Below, piece after piece: positions 37,175-48,340 of a DNA stretch of 64,000 nucleotides. This DNA comes from an uncultured Clostridia bacterium (GTDB lineage Bacteria; Bacillota; Clostridia; Oscillospirales; Acutalibacteraceae): positions 1-64,000 of the forward strand of contig CANRNQ010000002.1 of NCBI GenBank assembly GCA_947632045.1, written 5' to 3'. Made by a program: the position numbers and the translations under genes. Each line of letters opens with the position of its first letter. Position 1 is the stretch's first letter. Under the pieces are notes generated by a model. That model made no database searches. It was not told where the DNA came from and saw only the letters and a program-made list of their open reading frames with translations.

Positions 37175-37849
37175 TTAATAACCAAGCTCTTCCTTGACAA
37201 TAATAACCTTGATTCTGTTTTTGTGCCTTTGCTTTGCCGACACAACATAATTGCAGCAAATCCGAGCGTCTGAGCCGCAGCCGTCGCACATCGACGCGCC
37301 GCTCTTTTTCAGCGAAATGCACTCGCCGGTCTTGCTGCACGGCGTGTCGCAGCCAAGCCTCATGGTGTTTGGCGGAGCCGCCGTGGTCTTGACCCTCGTT
37401 ACCGCTTCGTCTATATTCCTGACCAGCTTGTTGATCCCGACAAACACCAAAACCGACTTCGGGCCGTAAAGGATAGCCGACACACGGTTTGAGTTGCCGT
37501 CCACATTGTAAAGCTCGCCGCTTTCGGTAACGGCGTTAGCGCTCGTCAAAAATACGTCGGCGCTGTACGTCTTGCGATAAACCTCCTCTATATCCTCGCG
37601 CGTCATGCCAGGCTTGCCCCTGTCGAGGTAGTCATACTCCCCGCTCGACAAAAGCTCCGTTATCCCCAGCTGCTTCAAAGTGACCGAGCCGCCGTGGGTC
37701 ACGGTATCTCCCGCCTTGACCAGCCTTTTAAAAAGCTCGCGAGCTTCCTCTGCGTTTTCGCAGCAGTAAGCCTCCATATTATTTTTTGTTAATCCGTCCA
37801 TAGTCCTTTTGATTCTAAGGTCTATCACATTTGCAAGATTGCCGTCCAT
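37175..37849 (-). CDS. LUD-domain protein (lactate utilisation / LutC-like)
   Basis: 224 residues from the ATG at 37849, which has GGAGTG upstream; a GTG at 37858 overlaps that site. Typical LUD features are DTVTHGGSVTLKQLGI, DVFLTSANAVTESGELYNVDG and PKSVLVFVGINKLV. The C-terminus has clustered Cys (CDTPCSKTGEC, MCDGCGSDARICCNY). Full LutABC systems oxidise lactate with Fe-S partners, but none are adjacent. A stand-alone redox role is possible. Confidence 0.85.
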   Translation of the reverse strand: MDGNLANVIDLRIKRTMDGLTKNNMEAYCCENAEEARELFKRLVKAGDTVTHGGSVTLKQLGITELLSSGEYDYLDRGKPGMTREDIEEVYRKTYSADVFLTSANAVTESGELYNVDGNSNRVSAILYGPKSVLVFVGINKLVRNIDEAVTRVKTTAAPPNTMRLGCDTPCSKTGECISLKKSGASMCDGCGSDARICCNYVVSAKQRHKNRIKVIIVKEELGY

Positions 37850-38029
37850 TTCTATCACTCCGTTTTTTTAATTTGATTTTGCTTTATGGCAAATTTTTCT
37901 TATGAAAACAGTATATCATATACAGTGAAATTTTTAAAGAGAATTTGCCGATATATCAGCCAAATCCGCCAAAAGCCGAAATAATATGCCCCTGTTTTCA
38001 TTTTAATGGGAATTTTTACGCTCAAAATA

Positions 38030-38058
38030 TTGAACAAATTACTAAATAATGCTATAAT
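38030..38058 (+). promoter_or_regulatory. Promoter of the aspS-gatCAB operon
   Basis: TTGAAC (38030-38035), a 17-base spacer and TATAAT (38053-38058). The 55-base leader is too short for a T-box. Confidence 0.75.
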
Positions 38059-38119
38059 GACTTAATAATGCGATAATCTGCGTTAGAGGAAAAATATTAC
38101 CCGAAAGGAACGTCATATT

Positions 38120-39868
38120 ATGATAAGAGAAAACGAATACCGCACCCACCTTTGCGGCGATCTGAGAGAAAGCGATATAGGCAAAACCGTAAGGGCTTCC
38201 GGCTGGGTCGAAACAATACGCGACCACGGCGGCGTTATGTTTATCGACGTGCGCGACCAGTACGGCGTAGTTCAGGTCGTAGTGCATGACGACGAGCTTT
38301 TAAAGGACGTCAACAAGGAATGTACCGTCACCGTGAGCGGCAAGGTCGTTAAGCGCGACGAGGACACGATAAATCCGAAAATAGCGACCGGCGCCGTGGA
38401 GATAGCCGCAGACGAGCTTAAGGTCATAGGCAAATGCAAAAACAGCCTGCCCTTTGAGGTGCTGAGCTCCACCGATACCAAGGAGGACGTAAGGCTTAAA
38501 TACCGTTTCCTCGATTTAAGAAATCCTAAGGTTCACAATAATATTTTGTTCCGCTCTCAGGTCATATCCTTCCTCAGGGCAAAGATGACGGAGCTTGGCT
38601 TCAGCGAAATAAACACGCCTATCCTCTCGGCAAGCTCGCCCGAGGGCGCTCGCGATTACCTTATCCCGAGCAGAAAGCACAAGGGGAAATTCTACGCGCT
38701 GCCGCAGGCTCCGCAGATATTCAAGCAGCTTTTGATGGTTTCGGGCTTTGATAAATATTTCCAGATAGCCCCGTGCTTCCGCGACGAGGACGCAAGAGCC
38801 GACCGCTCCCCCGGAGAGTTTTATCAGCTGGACTTTGAAATGGCGTTCGCAACTCAGGAGGACGTTTTCGACGTCGCCGAACAGGTGCTTTACGAAACAT
38901 TCACAAAATTCAGCGACAAGCAGGTTTCAAAGCCGCCGTTTAAAAGAATACCGTACAAGGAGGCCATGATAACCTACGGCACGGATAAGCCGGATTTGAG
39001 AAATCCGCTCGTCATAAAGGATATAAGCGATATGTTTGAGGAGACCGACTTCAAGCCCTTCCTTAAGAAAACGGTCCGCTCGATAAATGTTCCCGACGCG
39101 GCAAAGCAGTCAAAGACCTGGTTTAAAAGGATGGAGGAGTTTGCGCTCTCCATCGGAATGAAGGGCCTCGGCTATGTAAAGGTCAGAGAGGATATGACCT
39201 TTGACGGGCCTATCGACAAGTTCCTCAAGGAGGGCGACCGCGAAAAGCTCATCGAGATAAATGCGTCAAAGGCGGGAGATGTGATTTACTTCATCGCCGA
39301 CTCAGCCGAGGAGGCTCCAAAGCTCGCCGGTCAGATAAGGACGGAGGTCGCTTCAAGGCTCGGCATCATAGACGAGAGCCGCTTTGAGCTTTGCTTCATC
39401 GTCGATTTCCCGATGTTCGAGCACGACGAGGACACCGGCGCTGTGATATTCACGCACAACCCGTTCTCAATGCCTCAGGGCGGTATGGACGCGCTTGAAA
39501 ATATGGATCCCTGCGATATTCTCGCATATCAGTACGACATTGTATGCAACGGCGTTGAGCTGTCGTCCGGCGCGGTCAGAAACCATGACCTCGATATTAT
39601 GATAAAGGCATTTGAGATCGCCGGTTATACCGAGGACGATCTTAAAACGAAGTTCCAATCGCTATATAACGCGTTCCAGTACGGCGCGCCGCCTCACGCG
39701 GGAATGGCTCCGGGCGTTGACAGAATGTTGATGCTATTGTGCGGAGAGGAAAATATCCGCGAGGTAATAGCCTTCCCGATGAACAGCAACGCGCAGGACG
39801 TACTTCTCGGAGCGCCCAACGAGGTATCGGAGCAGCAGCTCAGAGAGGTTCACATTAAGCTGAGATAA
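38120..39868 (+). CDS. aspS: Aspartyl-tRNA synthetase, possibly non-discriminating
   Basis: 582 residues, bacterial type with the GAD insertion. Class II motifs: RYRFLDLR region (motif 1), FRDEDARADRSPGEFYQLDFEM (motif 2 region) and GMAPGVDRMLMLL (motif 3). In the anticodon domain the loop reads IRDHGGV; His here is, as I recall, the residue found in synthetases that also charge tRNA(Asn), where discriminating enzymes carry Leu (RRDLGS in E. coli). Together with gatCAB directly downstream, this suggests that Asp-tRNA(Asn) is made here and then amidated. AAAGGAAC precedes the start. Confidence 0.95.
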   Translation: MIRENEYRTHLCGDLRESDIGKTVRASGWVETIRDHGGVMFIDVRDQYGVVQVVVHDDELLKDVNKECTVTVSGKVVKRDEDTINPKIATGAVEIAADELKVIGKCKNSLPFEVLSSTDTKEDVRLKYRFLDLRNPKVHNNILFRSQVISFLRAKMTELGFSEINTPILSASSPEGARDYLIPSRKHKGKFYALPQAPQIFKQLLMVSGFDKYFQIAPCFRDEDARADRSPGEFYQLDFEMAFATQEDVFDVAEQVLYETFTKFSDKQVSKPPFKRIPYKEAMITYGTDKPDLRNPLVIKDISDMFEETDFKPFLKKTVRSINVPDAAKQSKTWFKRMEEFALSIGMKGLGYVKVREDMTFDGPIDKFLKEGDREKLIEINASKAGDVIYFIADSAEEAPKLAGQIRTEVASRLGIIDESRFELCFIVDFPMFEHDEDTGAVIFTHNPFSMPQGGMDALENMDPCDILAYQYDIVCNGVELSSGAVRNHDLDIMIKAFEIAGYTEDDLKTKFQSLYNAFQYGAPPHAGMAPGVDRMLMLLCGEENIREVIAFPMNSNAQDVLLGAPNEVSEQQLREVHIKLR

Positions 39869-39885
39869 AATAACGAGGTGAAACA

Positions 39886-40167
39886 ATGGTAACGCATGAA
39901 GATATACTGCAAATAGCAAGGCTTGCAAAGCTTTCCGTTCCCGAGGAGGAGCTCGACGCTTTGACAAAGGATATGGGAGAAATAATCGAGTTTGCAAACA
40001 CGATAAACAACGCCTCCGACGACGGAGAGGAGTTTGACAACATAAACAATCTCTCCAACGTGCTGAGAGCCGACGAGGTAGTTCCGTCCTTGAAATCGGA
40101 GGAAATACTCAAAAACGCGGGCGACAGCGAAAACGACCATTTTCTTGTAAAGAAGAGAGTGCTCTGA
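39886..40167 (+). CDS. gatC: Asp-tRNA(Asn)/Glu-tRNA(Gln) amidotransferase subunit C
   Basis: 93 residues, typical of the small GatC that wraps around GatA and stabilises the complex. IARLAKLSVPEEELDALTKDMGEII is characteristic. GAGGTG precedes it; it is 17 bases after aspS. Confidence 0.92.
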   Translation: MVTHEDILQIARLAKLSVPEEELDALTKDMGEIIEFANTINNASDDGEEFDNINNLSNVLRADEVVPSLKSEEILKNAGDSENDHFLVKKRVL

Positions 40168-40199
40168 GGAAATTTAAAGGCTGAAAGGACTGATTGCTG

Positions 40200-41669
40200 A
40201 TGAACACGAACGAGGGCAGGATAAGCAAAATAAGCTCCATGCTAAAAAACAAGGAAGCGTCCTGCACGGAGATAACAAAAAAATATCTTTCCGAAATAGA
40301 TAAGCTGAACGGCGAGCTGAACGCCTATGTAAACGTAACGCCCGAAACGGCTCTTGAGGCCGCCGCAGCCGTAGATGAAAAAATCGCTCGCGGCGAGGAG
40401 CTTTTGCCGCTCGAGGGAATACCGATGACCTTAAAGGACAACATCTCAACAAGCGGCATAGAAACCACCTGCTGTTCAAAAATATTAAAGGGCTACAAGC
40501 CGATATACAACGCGACGGTATGGGAGGCTCTTAAGGCTCAGGGCGCGGTGCTTTTAGGAAAAACGAATATGGACGAATTTGCGATGGGCTCGTCTTGTGA
40601 AACGTCGTGCTTCGGCGGCGCAAAAAATCCGCACAACACAAACCATGTGGCAGGCGGCAGCTCTGGCGGCGTTGCCTCCGCGGTAGGCGGAAATATCGCG
40701 GCTTACGGCTTGGGCTCGGACACGGGCGGCTCCATACGCCAGCCGGCGAGCTTCTGCGGCATTGTAGGTCTTAAGCCTACATACGGCGCGGTTTCCCGCT
40801 ACGGGCTTATCGCCTACGCGTCGAGCCTCGACCAGATAGGGCCTATAACGACAAGCGTTGAGGACGCGGCGATAGTTTTCGACGCAATATCCGACTACGA
40901 CCCCATGGATTCAACGTCGCAGGGGAAAAAGCAGTCGGCGGCGGAGCCCTTGAAAAATCCGATAAAGGGAATGAAAATAGGAATCGCGAGAGAATATCTT
41001 GAGGGCATAAGGGACGACGTGAAGGACGCGGTTTTAAACGCCGCCAAGGTCTATGAGGAGCTCGGAGCCGAAATAGTTTACTTCGACCTTCCGGCTCTCA
41101 AATACGCTCTTCCCGTTTACTATATAATCGCCTGCGCCGAGGCCTCGTCAAACCTCGGAAGATACGACGGCATACGCTACGGCTACAAAACGCCCAAGTA
41201 TAACGACGTAAACGATATGATATGCAAAACGCGCAGCGAGGGCTTCGGCAAGGAGGTTCAGCGCAGAATACTCCTCGGCACCTATGTTCTCAGCGCAGGC
41301 TACTACGACGCATATTACAAGAAGGCTCAAAATCTTAGAGGCTCCATAGTAAAATCCTTCAGGGGCGCGTTTGAGCAATGCGACGTAATTCTCGCTCCGA
41401 CTGTTCCTATGACGGCCTTTGAATGCGGCAAGGCGGTGAGCGACCCGATAGAAACCTATCTTACCGACATCTGCACGGTTCCGATAAATATAGCCGGTCT
41501 GCCCGCCGTATCCGTTCCCTGCGGCTTCAACTCAAAGGGTATGCCAATAGGAATGCAGCTTATAGGGAACACCTTCTGCGAACACACGATATTGAACGCC
41601 GCGTGGCAGTATGAACAGAGCGTCGGCGCGGATATATTCAAATCTGCCGAAATGGGGGTAAAGCTATGA
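40200..41669 (+). CDS. gatA: Asp-tRNA(Asn)/Glu-tRNA(Gln) amidotransferase subunit A
   Basis: 489 residues. The amidase signature with the Ser-cisSer-Lys triad is visible: Lys in MTLKDNIS, cis-Ser in GGSSGGVASAV and nucleophilic Ser in SDTGGSIRQPA. It releases ammonia from glutamine for GatB. AAAGGA lies 11 bases before ATG 40200; an in-frame TTG at 40194 is closer and is possible. It overlaps gatB by 4 bases. Confidence 0.96.
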   Translation: MNTNEGRISKISSMLKNKEASCTEITKKYLSEIDKLNGELNAYVNVTPETALEAAAAVDEKIARGEELLPLEGIPMTLKDNISTSGIETTCCSKILKGYKPIYNATVWEALKAQGAVLLGKTNMDEFAMGSSCETSCFGGAKNPHNTNHVAGGSSGGVASAVGGNIAAYGLGSDTGGSIRQPASFCGIVGLKPTYGAVSRYGLIAYASSLDQIGPITTSVEDAAIVFDAISDYDPMDSTSQGKKQSAAEPLKNPIKGMKIGIAREYLEGIRDDVKDAVLNAAKVYEELGAEIVYFDLPALKYALPVYYIIACAEASSNLGRYDGIRYGYKTPKYNDVNDMICKTRSEGFGKEVQRRILLGTYVLSAGYYDAYYKKAQNLRGSIVKSFRGAFEQCDVILAPTVPMTAFECGKAVSDPIETYLTDICTVPINIAGLPAVSVPCGFNSKGMPIGMQLIGNTFCEHTILNAAWQYEQSVGADIFKSAEMGVKL

Positions 41670-43078
41670 AATACGAAATGGTAGCCGGTCTTGAAACTCA
41701 CGTTGAGCTTGCGACCAACACAAAAATATTCTGCGGCTGTACCACTCAGTTCGGCGGAGAGCCTAACACGCACTGCTGCCCCATATGCATCGGTCTGCCC
41801 GGCACGCTCCCAAAGCTCAACGAGCAGGTCGTAAACTACGCAATCAGAGCGGGGCTTGCGACCAACTGCGAAATTCCGGAAATTTCAAAGATGGACAGAA
41901 AAAATTACTGCTACCCCGATCTTCCGAAGGCCTATCAAATATCGCAGTACGACAAGCCGCTGTGCCTGAACGGCTATGTTCAGCTCAGCAACGGCAGGAA
42001 AATACGCCTCACGAGGATACACATAGAGGAGGACGCGGGGAAGCTTATACACAATCACGGCGACACCTACGTCGACTACAACAGGGGCGGCGTGCCGCTT
42101 ATCGAGATAGTGAGCGAGCCGGATATTCGCTCGGCGGAGGAAGCGAAGGAATACGTTGAAAAGCTCCAGCTTATAATGAAATATATAGGTGTGTCCGACT
42201 GCCGTATGCAGGAGGGCTCGATGAGATGCGACGTAAATATTTCCGTAAGGCCGCAGGGCAGCGAGGAGCTTGGCACTCGCACGGAAATAAAAAATATGAA
42301 TTCCATAACCTTTATGGCAAAGGCGATGGAGTATGAATTTTCACGTCAGGTTGATATAATCGAAAACGGCGGCAAGGTCGAGCAGCAGACTCTGAGATAC
42401 GACGAGGCGACCGACACGACCTCCTCAATGAGGGGCAAGGAGGACGCAAACGACTACCGCTACTTCCGCGACCCTGATCTTGTCACCATATGCGTGCCGA
42501 GAGAAAAGGTCGAGAGGATAAGGGCGGAGCTGCCGGAGCTGCCGGATCAAAAGCTCGAGAGATATATAAACGAACTTGAAATACCGGAAAACGACGCAAA
42601 GCTCCTTGTCAAGTACAGAAGGGTCGCTGAGTTCTTTGAAAAGGCGAGCGCCGGAACAAAGGCTCCGAGGACTGCCGCCAACTTTATCATAGGGCAAATC
42701 TTCTCCATACTTGAAAACGACGGAGCTAAGGAGGAGTTTGACATAAAGGTGAGCGCCGAGAACCTCAACGCTCTTATCAAGCTGATAGACGACGGCAAAA
42801 TAAAGATGAACCTTGCAAAGAAAACTCTCGCAAAAATGCTTGAAACCGGCAAGGCTCCGAGCGAGCTCATAGACGAAAGCGATATGGGCGGGCTTGACGA
42901 GGGCGCTCTCGACGAGCTTTGCAGGCAGGCTGTGAGCTCGAACCCGAACGCCGTTGCCGATTACAAAAGCGGAAAGACAAAGGCGATAAAGGCTTTGGTC
43001 GGCTTTGTTATGAAGAACAGCCGCGGCAAGGCCGACGCTTCGGCTGCCGAGCAAAGGCTCATTGATATTATAGGCTGA
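41666..43078 (+). CDS. gatB: Asp-tRNA(Asn)/Glu-tRNA(Gln) amidotransferase subunit B
   Basis: 470 residues. MVAGLETHVELATNTKIFCGC and NTHCCPICIGLPGTLP (zinc-site Cys) at the start, KNYCYPDLPKAYQISQYD and MRCDVNISVRP in the kinase-like core, and the C-terminal YqeY/tail domain that binds tRNA. It activates the tRNA-bound Asp or Glu and receives ammonia from GatA. It ends the operon. Confidence 0.97.
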   Translation: MKYEMVAGLETHVELATNTKIFCGCTTQFGGEPNTHCCPICIGLPGTLPKLNEQVVNYAIRAGLATNCEIPEISKMDRKNYCYPDLPKAYQISQYDKPLCLNGYVQLSNGRKIRLTRIHIEEDAGKLIHNHGDTYVDYNRGGVPLIEIVSEPDIRSAEEAKEYVEKLQLIMKYIGVSDCRMQEGSMRCDVNISVRPQGSEELGTRTEIKNMNSITFMAKAMEYEFSRQVDIIENGGKVEQQTLRYDEATDTTSSMRGKEDANDYRYFRDPDLVTICVPREKVERIRAELPELPDQKLERYINELEIPENDAKLLVKYRRVAEFFEKASAGTKAPRTAANFIIGQIFSILENDGAKEEFDIKVSAENLNALIKLIDDGKIKMNLAKKTLAKMLETGKAPSELIDESDMGGLDEGALDELCRQAVSSNPNAVADYKSGKTKAIKALVGFVMKNSRGKADASAAEQRLIDIIG

Positions 43079-43207
43079 ATGTAATTTTTGCCGACTCAAT
43101 ATATAAATCCGCGCCGCACGACCGAGCTTTGTAAGCTTTATAGGGAATTTTTAACTTCGTTTTGCGGCGCATGGCAATATATTTTATCTTATAGGAGGTA
43201 TATAATT

Positions 43208-43792
43208 ATGATCATTTGTCCAAAATGCGGAACCGAACTTAGCGACGGCGCTGTTTTCTGCTCAAAATGCGGCTCAAGCGTCGCCCACCACACTCCTCCG
43301 ACCGGCTCGCCTGCCGGTCAATATCAAAGCTCGACCTCAGACAAGGTGAAATCAGGCGTAAACGAGGCCGTCAATAAGACTAAGGATTTTTTCTTTAACA
43401 CCAATGACGAATCGTCTATGCAGGACGCGTCAGACGTTCAGGAAAACAAAATTCTCGCGCTTGTCAGCTATCTGGGCTACTTTTTCTTTATCCCGATGAT
43501 AGTTAAGCCTTATTCGCGCTATCTGAGATTTCACGGCAACCAGGGGCTCACGCTCTGTCTGTATTTGATAGCCGTGAATATAGTCACCGCGATAATCACC
43601 GGACTTATCGGGCTTGCAGCCTTTGCCGGAGTTGGCGCTGCGATTGCCGTTGCCGTAATAGACTGGATAATCTATGTTATCTTTTACGGCTCCTTTGTCA
43701 TTCTTGCCGCGATAGGCATTTACAATGCCGTTAAGGGGTACGCAAAGGAGCTCCCGCTTATCGGCAGGATCAGGCTTCTCAGGGAATATTGA
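43208..43792 (+). CDS. Zinc-ribbon membrane protein, unknown function
   Basis: 194 residues from ATG 43208, which has AGGAGGT upstream. The frame is open back to 43088, but that stretch is unlike protein and lacks a binding site. An N-terminal zinc ribbon (ICPKCGTELSDGAVFCSKCG) is followed by a hydrophilic linker and three or four membrane helices with FHGNQGLTLCLYLIAVN, as in the DUF4870-like family. Such proteins are common in gut Clostridia; the role is unknown. Confidence 0.8.
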   Translation: MIICPKCGTELSDGAVFCSKCGSSVAHHTPPTGSPAGQYQSSTSDKVKSGVNEAVNKTKDFFFNTNDESSMQDASDVQENKILALVSYLGYFFFIPMIVKPYSRYLRFHGNQGLTLCLYLIAVNIVTAIITGLIGLAAFAGVGAAIAVAVIDWIIYVIFYGSFVILAAIGIYNAVKGYAKELPLIGRIRLLREY

Positions 43793-43838
43793 TTACATAT
43801 TTACATATCCTTGCCGTTAATTTTTAATTCTGTTTACG

Positions 43839-43871
43839 CTGAGGGCGCAGGAGCAAATCCTGCGCCCTCAG
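43839..43871 (+). terminator. Terminator after the zinc-ribbon membrane protein gene
   Basis: 14-base perfect stem CTGAGGGCGCAGGA/TCCTGCGCCCTCAG with a 5-base loop, then ATTATTTTA. It lies 47 bases past the stop. Confidence 0.85.
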
Positions 43872-43925
43872 ATTATTTTAAGCTTTTGCTCCCGCTTTAA
43901 GAAGCGAGCCGCCTTCGGCGGCTTA

Positions 43926-44061
43926 GGGGCGGCGACACGGGCTGCCTGCGGCAGCCCGTTCATAACGCGGCGCGGCAGGGCCTTATGCTCCCACGGGCAG
44001 CCGTTTTGCCGCGTTATGGCCCTCTCCCGCCCGCAGGGCGGGAGAGGGCGGTCGCCGCCCC
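43926..44061. repeat. Cloverleaf repeat, copy 7
   Basis: Closing stem GGGGCGGCGAC (43926-43936) pairs with 44051-44061. H1 is ACGGGCTGCC (43937-43946)/GGCAGCCCGT (43950-43959). H2 is CATAACGCGGC (43961-43971)/GCCGCGTTATG (44008-44018): the usual A-run is replaced on both sides together. H3 is CCCTCTCCCGCCC (44020-44032)/GGGCGGGAGAGGG (44036-44048). It ends 21 bases from the catalase stop. Confidence 0.87.
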
Positions 44062-44081
44062 GCGTAATGAGCGCCCGCTCA

Positions 44082-44750
44082 TCACTTAAATGACGGCGGC
44101 TTGACCTCGGTCTTCTTAAATACCTTCCCTCCGTGCGACGGCTCGGACATATTAAAATACATTCTCGCCGCCTTAGTCGTGCCGAAATCGCGGTTAGAGC
44201 CTGTGTCCTGAACCTTGTTGAACGCCTCGCGGAACATCGCGTTGTGCGCCTCCTCCCTGTTCAGCAAAAAGTCTATCGTTTCCCTGACCTTCTTGTCGTC
44301 TATCTGTCTGTAAAGATATTCATACACGACCTTTGCCCTCTGCTCCGACGCGATATTAGAAAGCAAATCGGCGCACAAATCACCCGTAACGCTCACATAG
44401 TCCGCCGTCCACGAATAGCCCGACGCGTTTATCAGCCCGGGATTTAGCCCCAAAAGGACGTGGGTCTGTATCTCCCCCGCGTCGATTTTCTCATAATCGA
44501 CCTCGTGCCCGTTCAAAAGATTTATCGTCTGGGCAACCATCTCCATATGCCCGAGCTCCTCCGCGGCGATGTCGAGAAATAAATCCTTTATCTGCTGATC
44601 CTTTATTCTGAAGCTCTGCGACATATATTGCATTGCGGCTTTAAGCTCGCCGTTCGCGCCGCCGAGCTGTTCCTGAAGCAAGGCGGCGTACTGCGGGTTC
44701 GGCCTTTCCACCCCGACGGTGCGAAATAGCTGTTTTTCGTGTCTGAACAT
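44082..44750 (-). CDS. Manganese catalase family protein, CotJC-like
   Basis: 222 residues from ATG 44750, which has GGGAGAGG upstream; the frame extends to 44807 without a binding site. The ferritin-like four-helix bundle has dimanganese ligands in GANGELKAAMQYM, AEELGHMEM, ASEQRAKVVYEYL and NREEAHNAMFREAF. CotJC is a spore-coat protein in Bacilli. It may remove hydrogen peroxide during sporulation or anaerobic stress. No cotJA/cotJB neighbours are present. Confidence 0.88.
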   Translation of the reverse strand: MFRHEKQLFRTVGVERPNPQYAALLQEQLGGANGELKAAMQYMSQSFRIKDQQIKDLFLDIAAEELGHMEMVAQTINLLNGHEVDYEKIDAGEIQTHVLLGLNPGLINASGYSWTADYVSVTGDLCADLLSNIASEQRAKVVYEYLYRQIDDKKVRETIDFLLNREEAHNAMFREAFNKVQDTGSNRDFGTTKAARMYFNMSEPSHGGKVFKKTEVKPPSFK

Positions 44751-44821
44751 TTTATCCTCTCCCTGTATAATAAGATTTGTATTTATTATCAGAAGCAGAG
44801 GTTGCATTTATTCATAAAATA

Positions 44822-44850
44822 CCCCCGAACGGCAAAGCGCCGTCCGGGGG
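44822..44850 (-). terminator. Terminator of the groESL operon
   Basis: 12-base stem CCCCCGAACGGC/GCCGTCCGGGGG with one mismatch; on the minus strand TATTTTATG follows. It separates groEL from the catalase gene. Confidence 0.8.
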
Positions 44851-44889
44851 TTTTAAGAGCTTTATCAATCAAACAAAAGCTAAATATTA

Positions 44890-46863
<1,974 letters not shown>

Positions 46864-46873
46864 TTACGAGATT

Positions 46874-46900
46874 TTAGCACTCTCTATCTTCGAGTGCTAA
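46874..46900. promoter_or_regulatory. CIRCE operator of groESL
   Basis: Perfect TTAGCACTC-N9-GAGTGCTAA, the binding site of the HrcA heat-shock repressor. It lies between the promoter and the groS start, so repression by HrcA is expected. The hrcA gene itself is not in the window. Confidence 0.96.
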
Positions 46901-46904
46901 TTTT

Positions 46905-46932
46905 ATTATATACCATCTTATGGAAAAATCAA
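46905..46932 (-). promoter_or_regulatory. groESL promoter
   Basis: On the minus strand, TTGATT (46927-46932), a 16-base spacer and TATAAT (46905-46910), directly upstream of the CIRCE site. Confidence 0.75.
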
Positions 46933-47091
46933 GTCTTTTTTGTCCTTTTAGGCACGGTTTAATAATTTATTTACAAATATATCCGCTTGCAAACCGACCC
47001 CTAAGGCGTTTTTCCTTTTATCGCGCGGCAAGCAGACCGCGCGCGGCGCGGCCTGCTCCGGTTTAATATCTATAAAAATCGCCGATTTTTA

Positions 47092-48216
47092 TCACGCTTT
47101 AAAATACATATATATCTGGCACTTAAGCTTGCCGTTATACACCTTTCTTCTCTTGTCCGCCGGTCTGCCGAAATATTTTTCAAATTCGTCGTCGGGGGAA
47201 ATTATCACATAGCTTTTGCCCCTTTCTGCGGTGAACCTCTCCCCCATTATGCGGTAAAGCTCTCTCGCCCTTTCATAGTCGAGCAGACGCTCTCCGTAGG
47301 GCGGGTTGCATATGACCGTACAGCGCTCATGTTCGTTTTTGTAGTCCCTTATATCACGACATTCAAAATGCAGGCAGGACGACACCCCTGCCTTTTCCGC
47401 ATTTTCCCTCGCGAGCTTTATCGCGCTTTCGTCTATGTCGTATCCGTATCCCACGAAGCCGCAGTCGTTTATAACGCCCTCAAGCGCGAGCTTGCGCTCG
47501 CTGCGCCATATTTCCTTGTCTATTTGCTCCCACCGCTCGCAGGAAAACGTGCGCTTTATACCCGGCGCTATGTTCTTCGCCTTTAAAGCCGCCTCTATGA
47601 GCAGAGTTCCCGAGCCGCACATCGGGTCGATTACCGTGTGCTCTGACTTTATGACCGCTAAATCGGCAATAACGGCGGCGAGGCTTTCCTTTATCGGCGC
47701 TTCCATCGACAGCGCCCTGTATCCCCTCTTGTGCAGTCCCTGACCGCTCGTATCGACCATTATTGAAAATTTATCCTTTATCGCGACAAAGCTAACTCTG
47801 TAAAGAGCGCCGGTTTCCTCGCAGTAGGAGGTCTTATAGAAATTCATGAGCCGCTTCGATATTGACTTCTTTATGATTTTCTGGCACGCCGGAACGCTCG
47901 ACAGCTTCGAACTTAGGCTGCTGCCGTTTACGGGAAATTCGCCGTCCCTGCCGATGATTCTTTCCCACGGTATTTTGCCGACATTATCAAACAGCTGCTC
48001 AAAGCTCACCGCTTTGAACACTCCCACGAGCAAAACTATTCTTTCGCAGTAGCGGCACCTCAAATTTGCCCGAACGAGCATTTCGGGCGAATAATCAAAG
48101 ACCACTCGACCGTTCTCCGCCGCGACATTTTCCGCTCCCATTCTTCTCAATTCGCCCGCCGTTATCCCCTCTGTTCCGAACACGCAGAGAGCCACGAGCT
48201 TTATTCCGCTGAACAT
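47092..48216 (-). CDS. THUMP-domain class I methyltransferase, RlmL/YpsC-like (23S rRNA m2G)
   Basis: 374 residues if started at ATG 48216, where family similarity begins (KLVALCVFGTEGITAGELRRMG). The frame is open to 48279 but the upstream stretch (FRRRSMMRINCQNQG) is unlike the family. A THUMP region is followed by a Rossmann methyltransferase with VIDPMCGSGTLLIEAAL and the catalytic VICNPPYGERL. It probably makes N2-methylguanosine in 23S rRNA. A hairpin AGCAGGCCGCGC/GCGCGGTCTGCT near 47031-47057 follows it on the minus strand but lacks a T-run. Confidence 0.88.
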   Translation of the reverse strand: MFSGIKLVALCVFGTEGITAGELRRMGAENVAAENGRVVFDYSPEMLVRANLRCRYCERIVLLVGVFKAVSFEQLFDNVGKIPWERIIGRDGEFPVNGSSLSSKLSSVPACQKIIKKSISKRLMNFYKTSYCEETGALYRVSFVAIKDKFSIMVDTSGQGLHKRGYRALSMEAPIKESLAAVIADLAVIKSEHTVIDPMCGSGTLLIEAALKAKNIAPGIKRTFSCERWEQIDKEIWRSERKLALEGVINDCGFVGYGYDIDESAIKLARENAEKAGVSSCLHFECRDIRDYKNEHERCTVICNPPYGERLLDYERARELYRIMGERFTAERGKSYVIISPDDEFEKYFGRPADKRRKVYNGKLKCQIYMYFKA

Positions 48217-48340
48217 AAATACACAACCTTGATTTTGACAATTTATGCGCATCATACTGCGCCGCCTAAATAATACCATTTTTAGCGCCGTTTGTCGAGA
48301 AAGACCGCTGATTTTTAATTTCGACCCCTGCGCCCTTTTC

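Noticed and set aside
38059-38119. T-box leader before aspS
   Set aside because: The leader is only about 55 bases and has no stem I or antiterminator motif.
43088-43207. Upstream extension of the zinc-ribbon membrane protein
   Set aside because: An ideal AGGAGGT site sits before ATG 43208 and the extension is unlike protein.
47031-47057. GC-rich hairpin between groS and the THUMP methyltransferase gene, considered as a ninth cloverleaf
   Set aside because: It lacks the GGCGGCGAC closing stem and the H2/H3 hairpins; at most a weak terminator.
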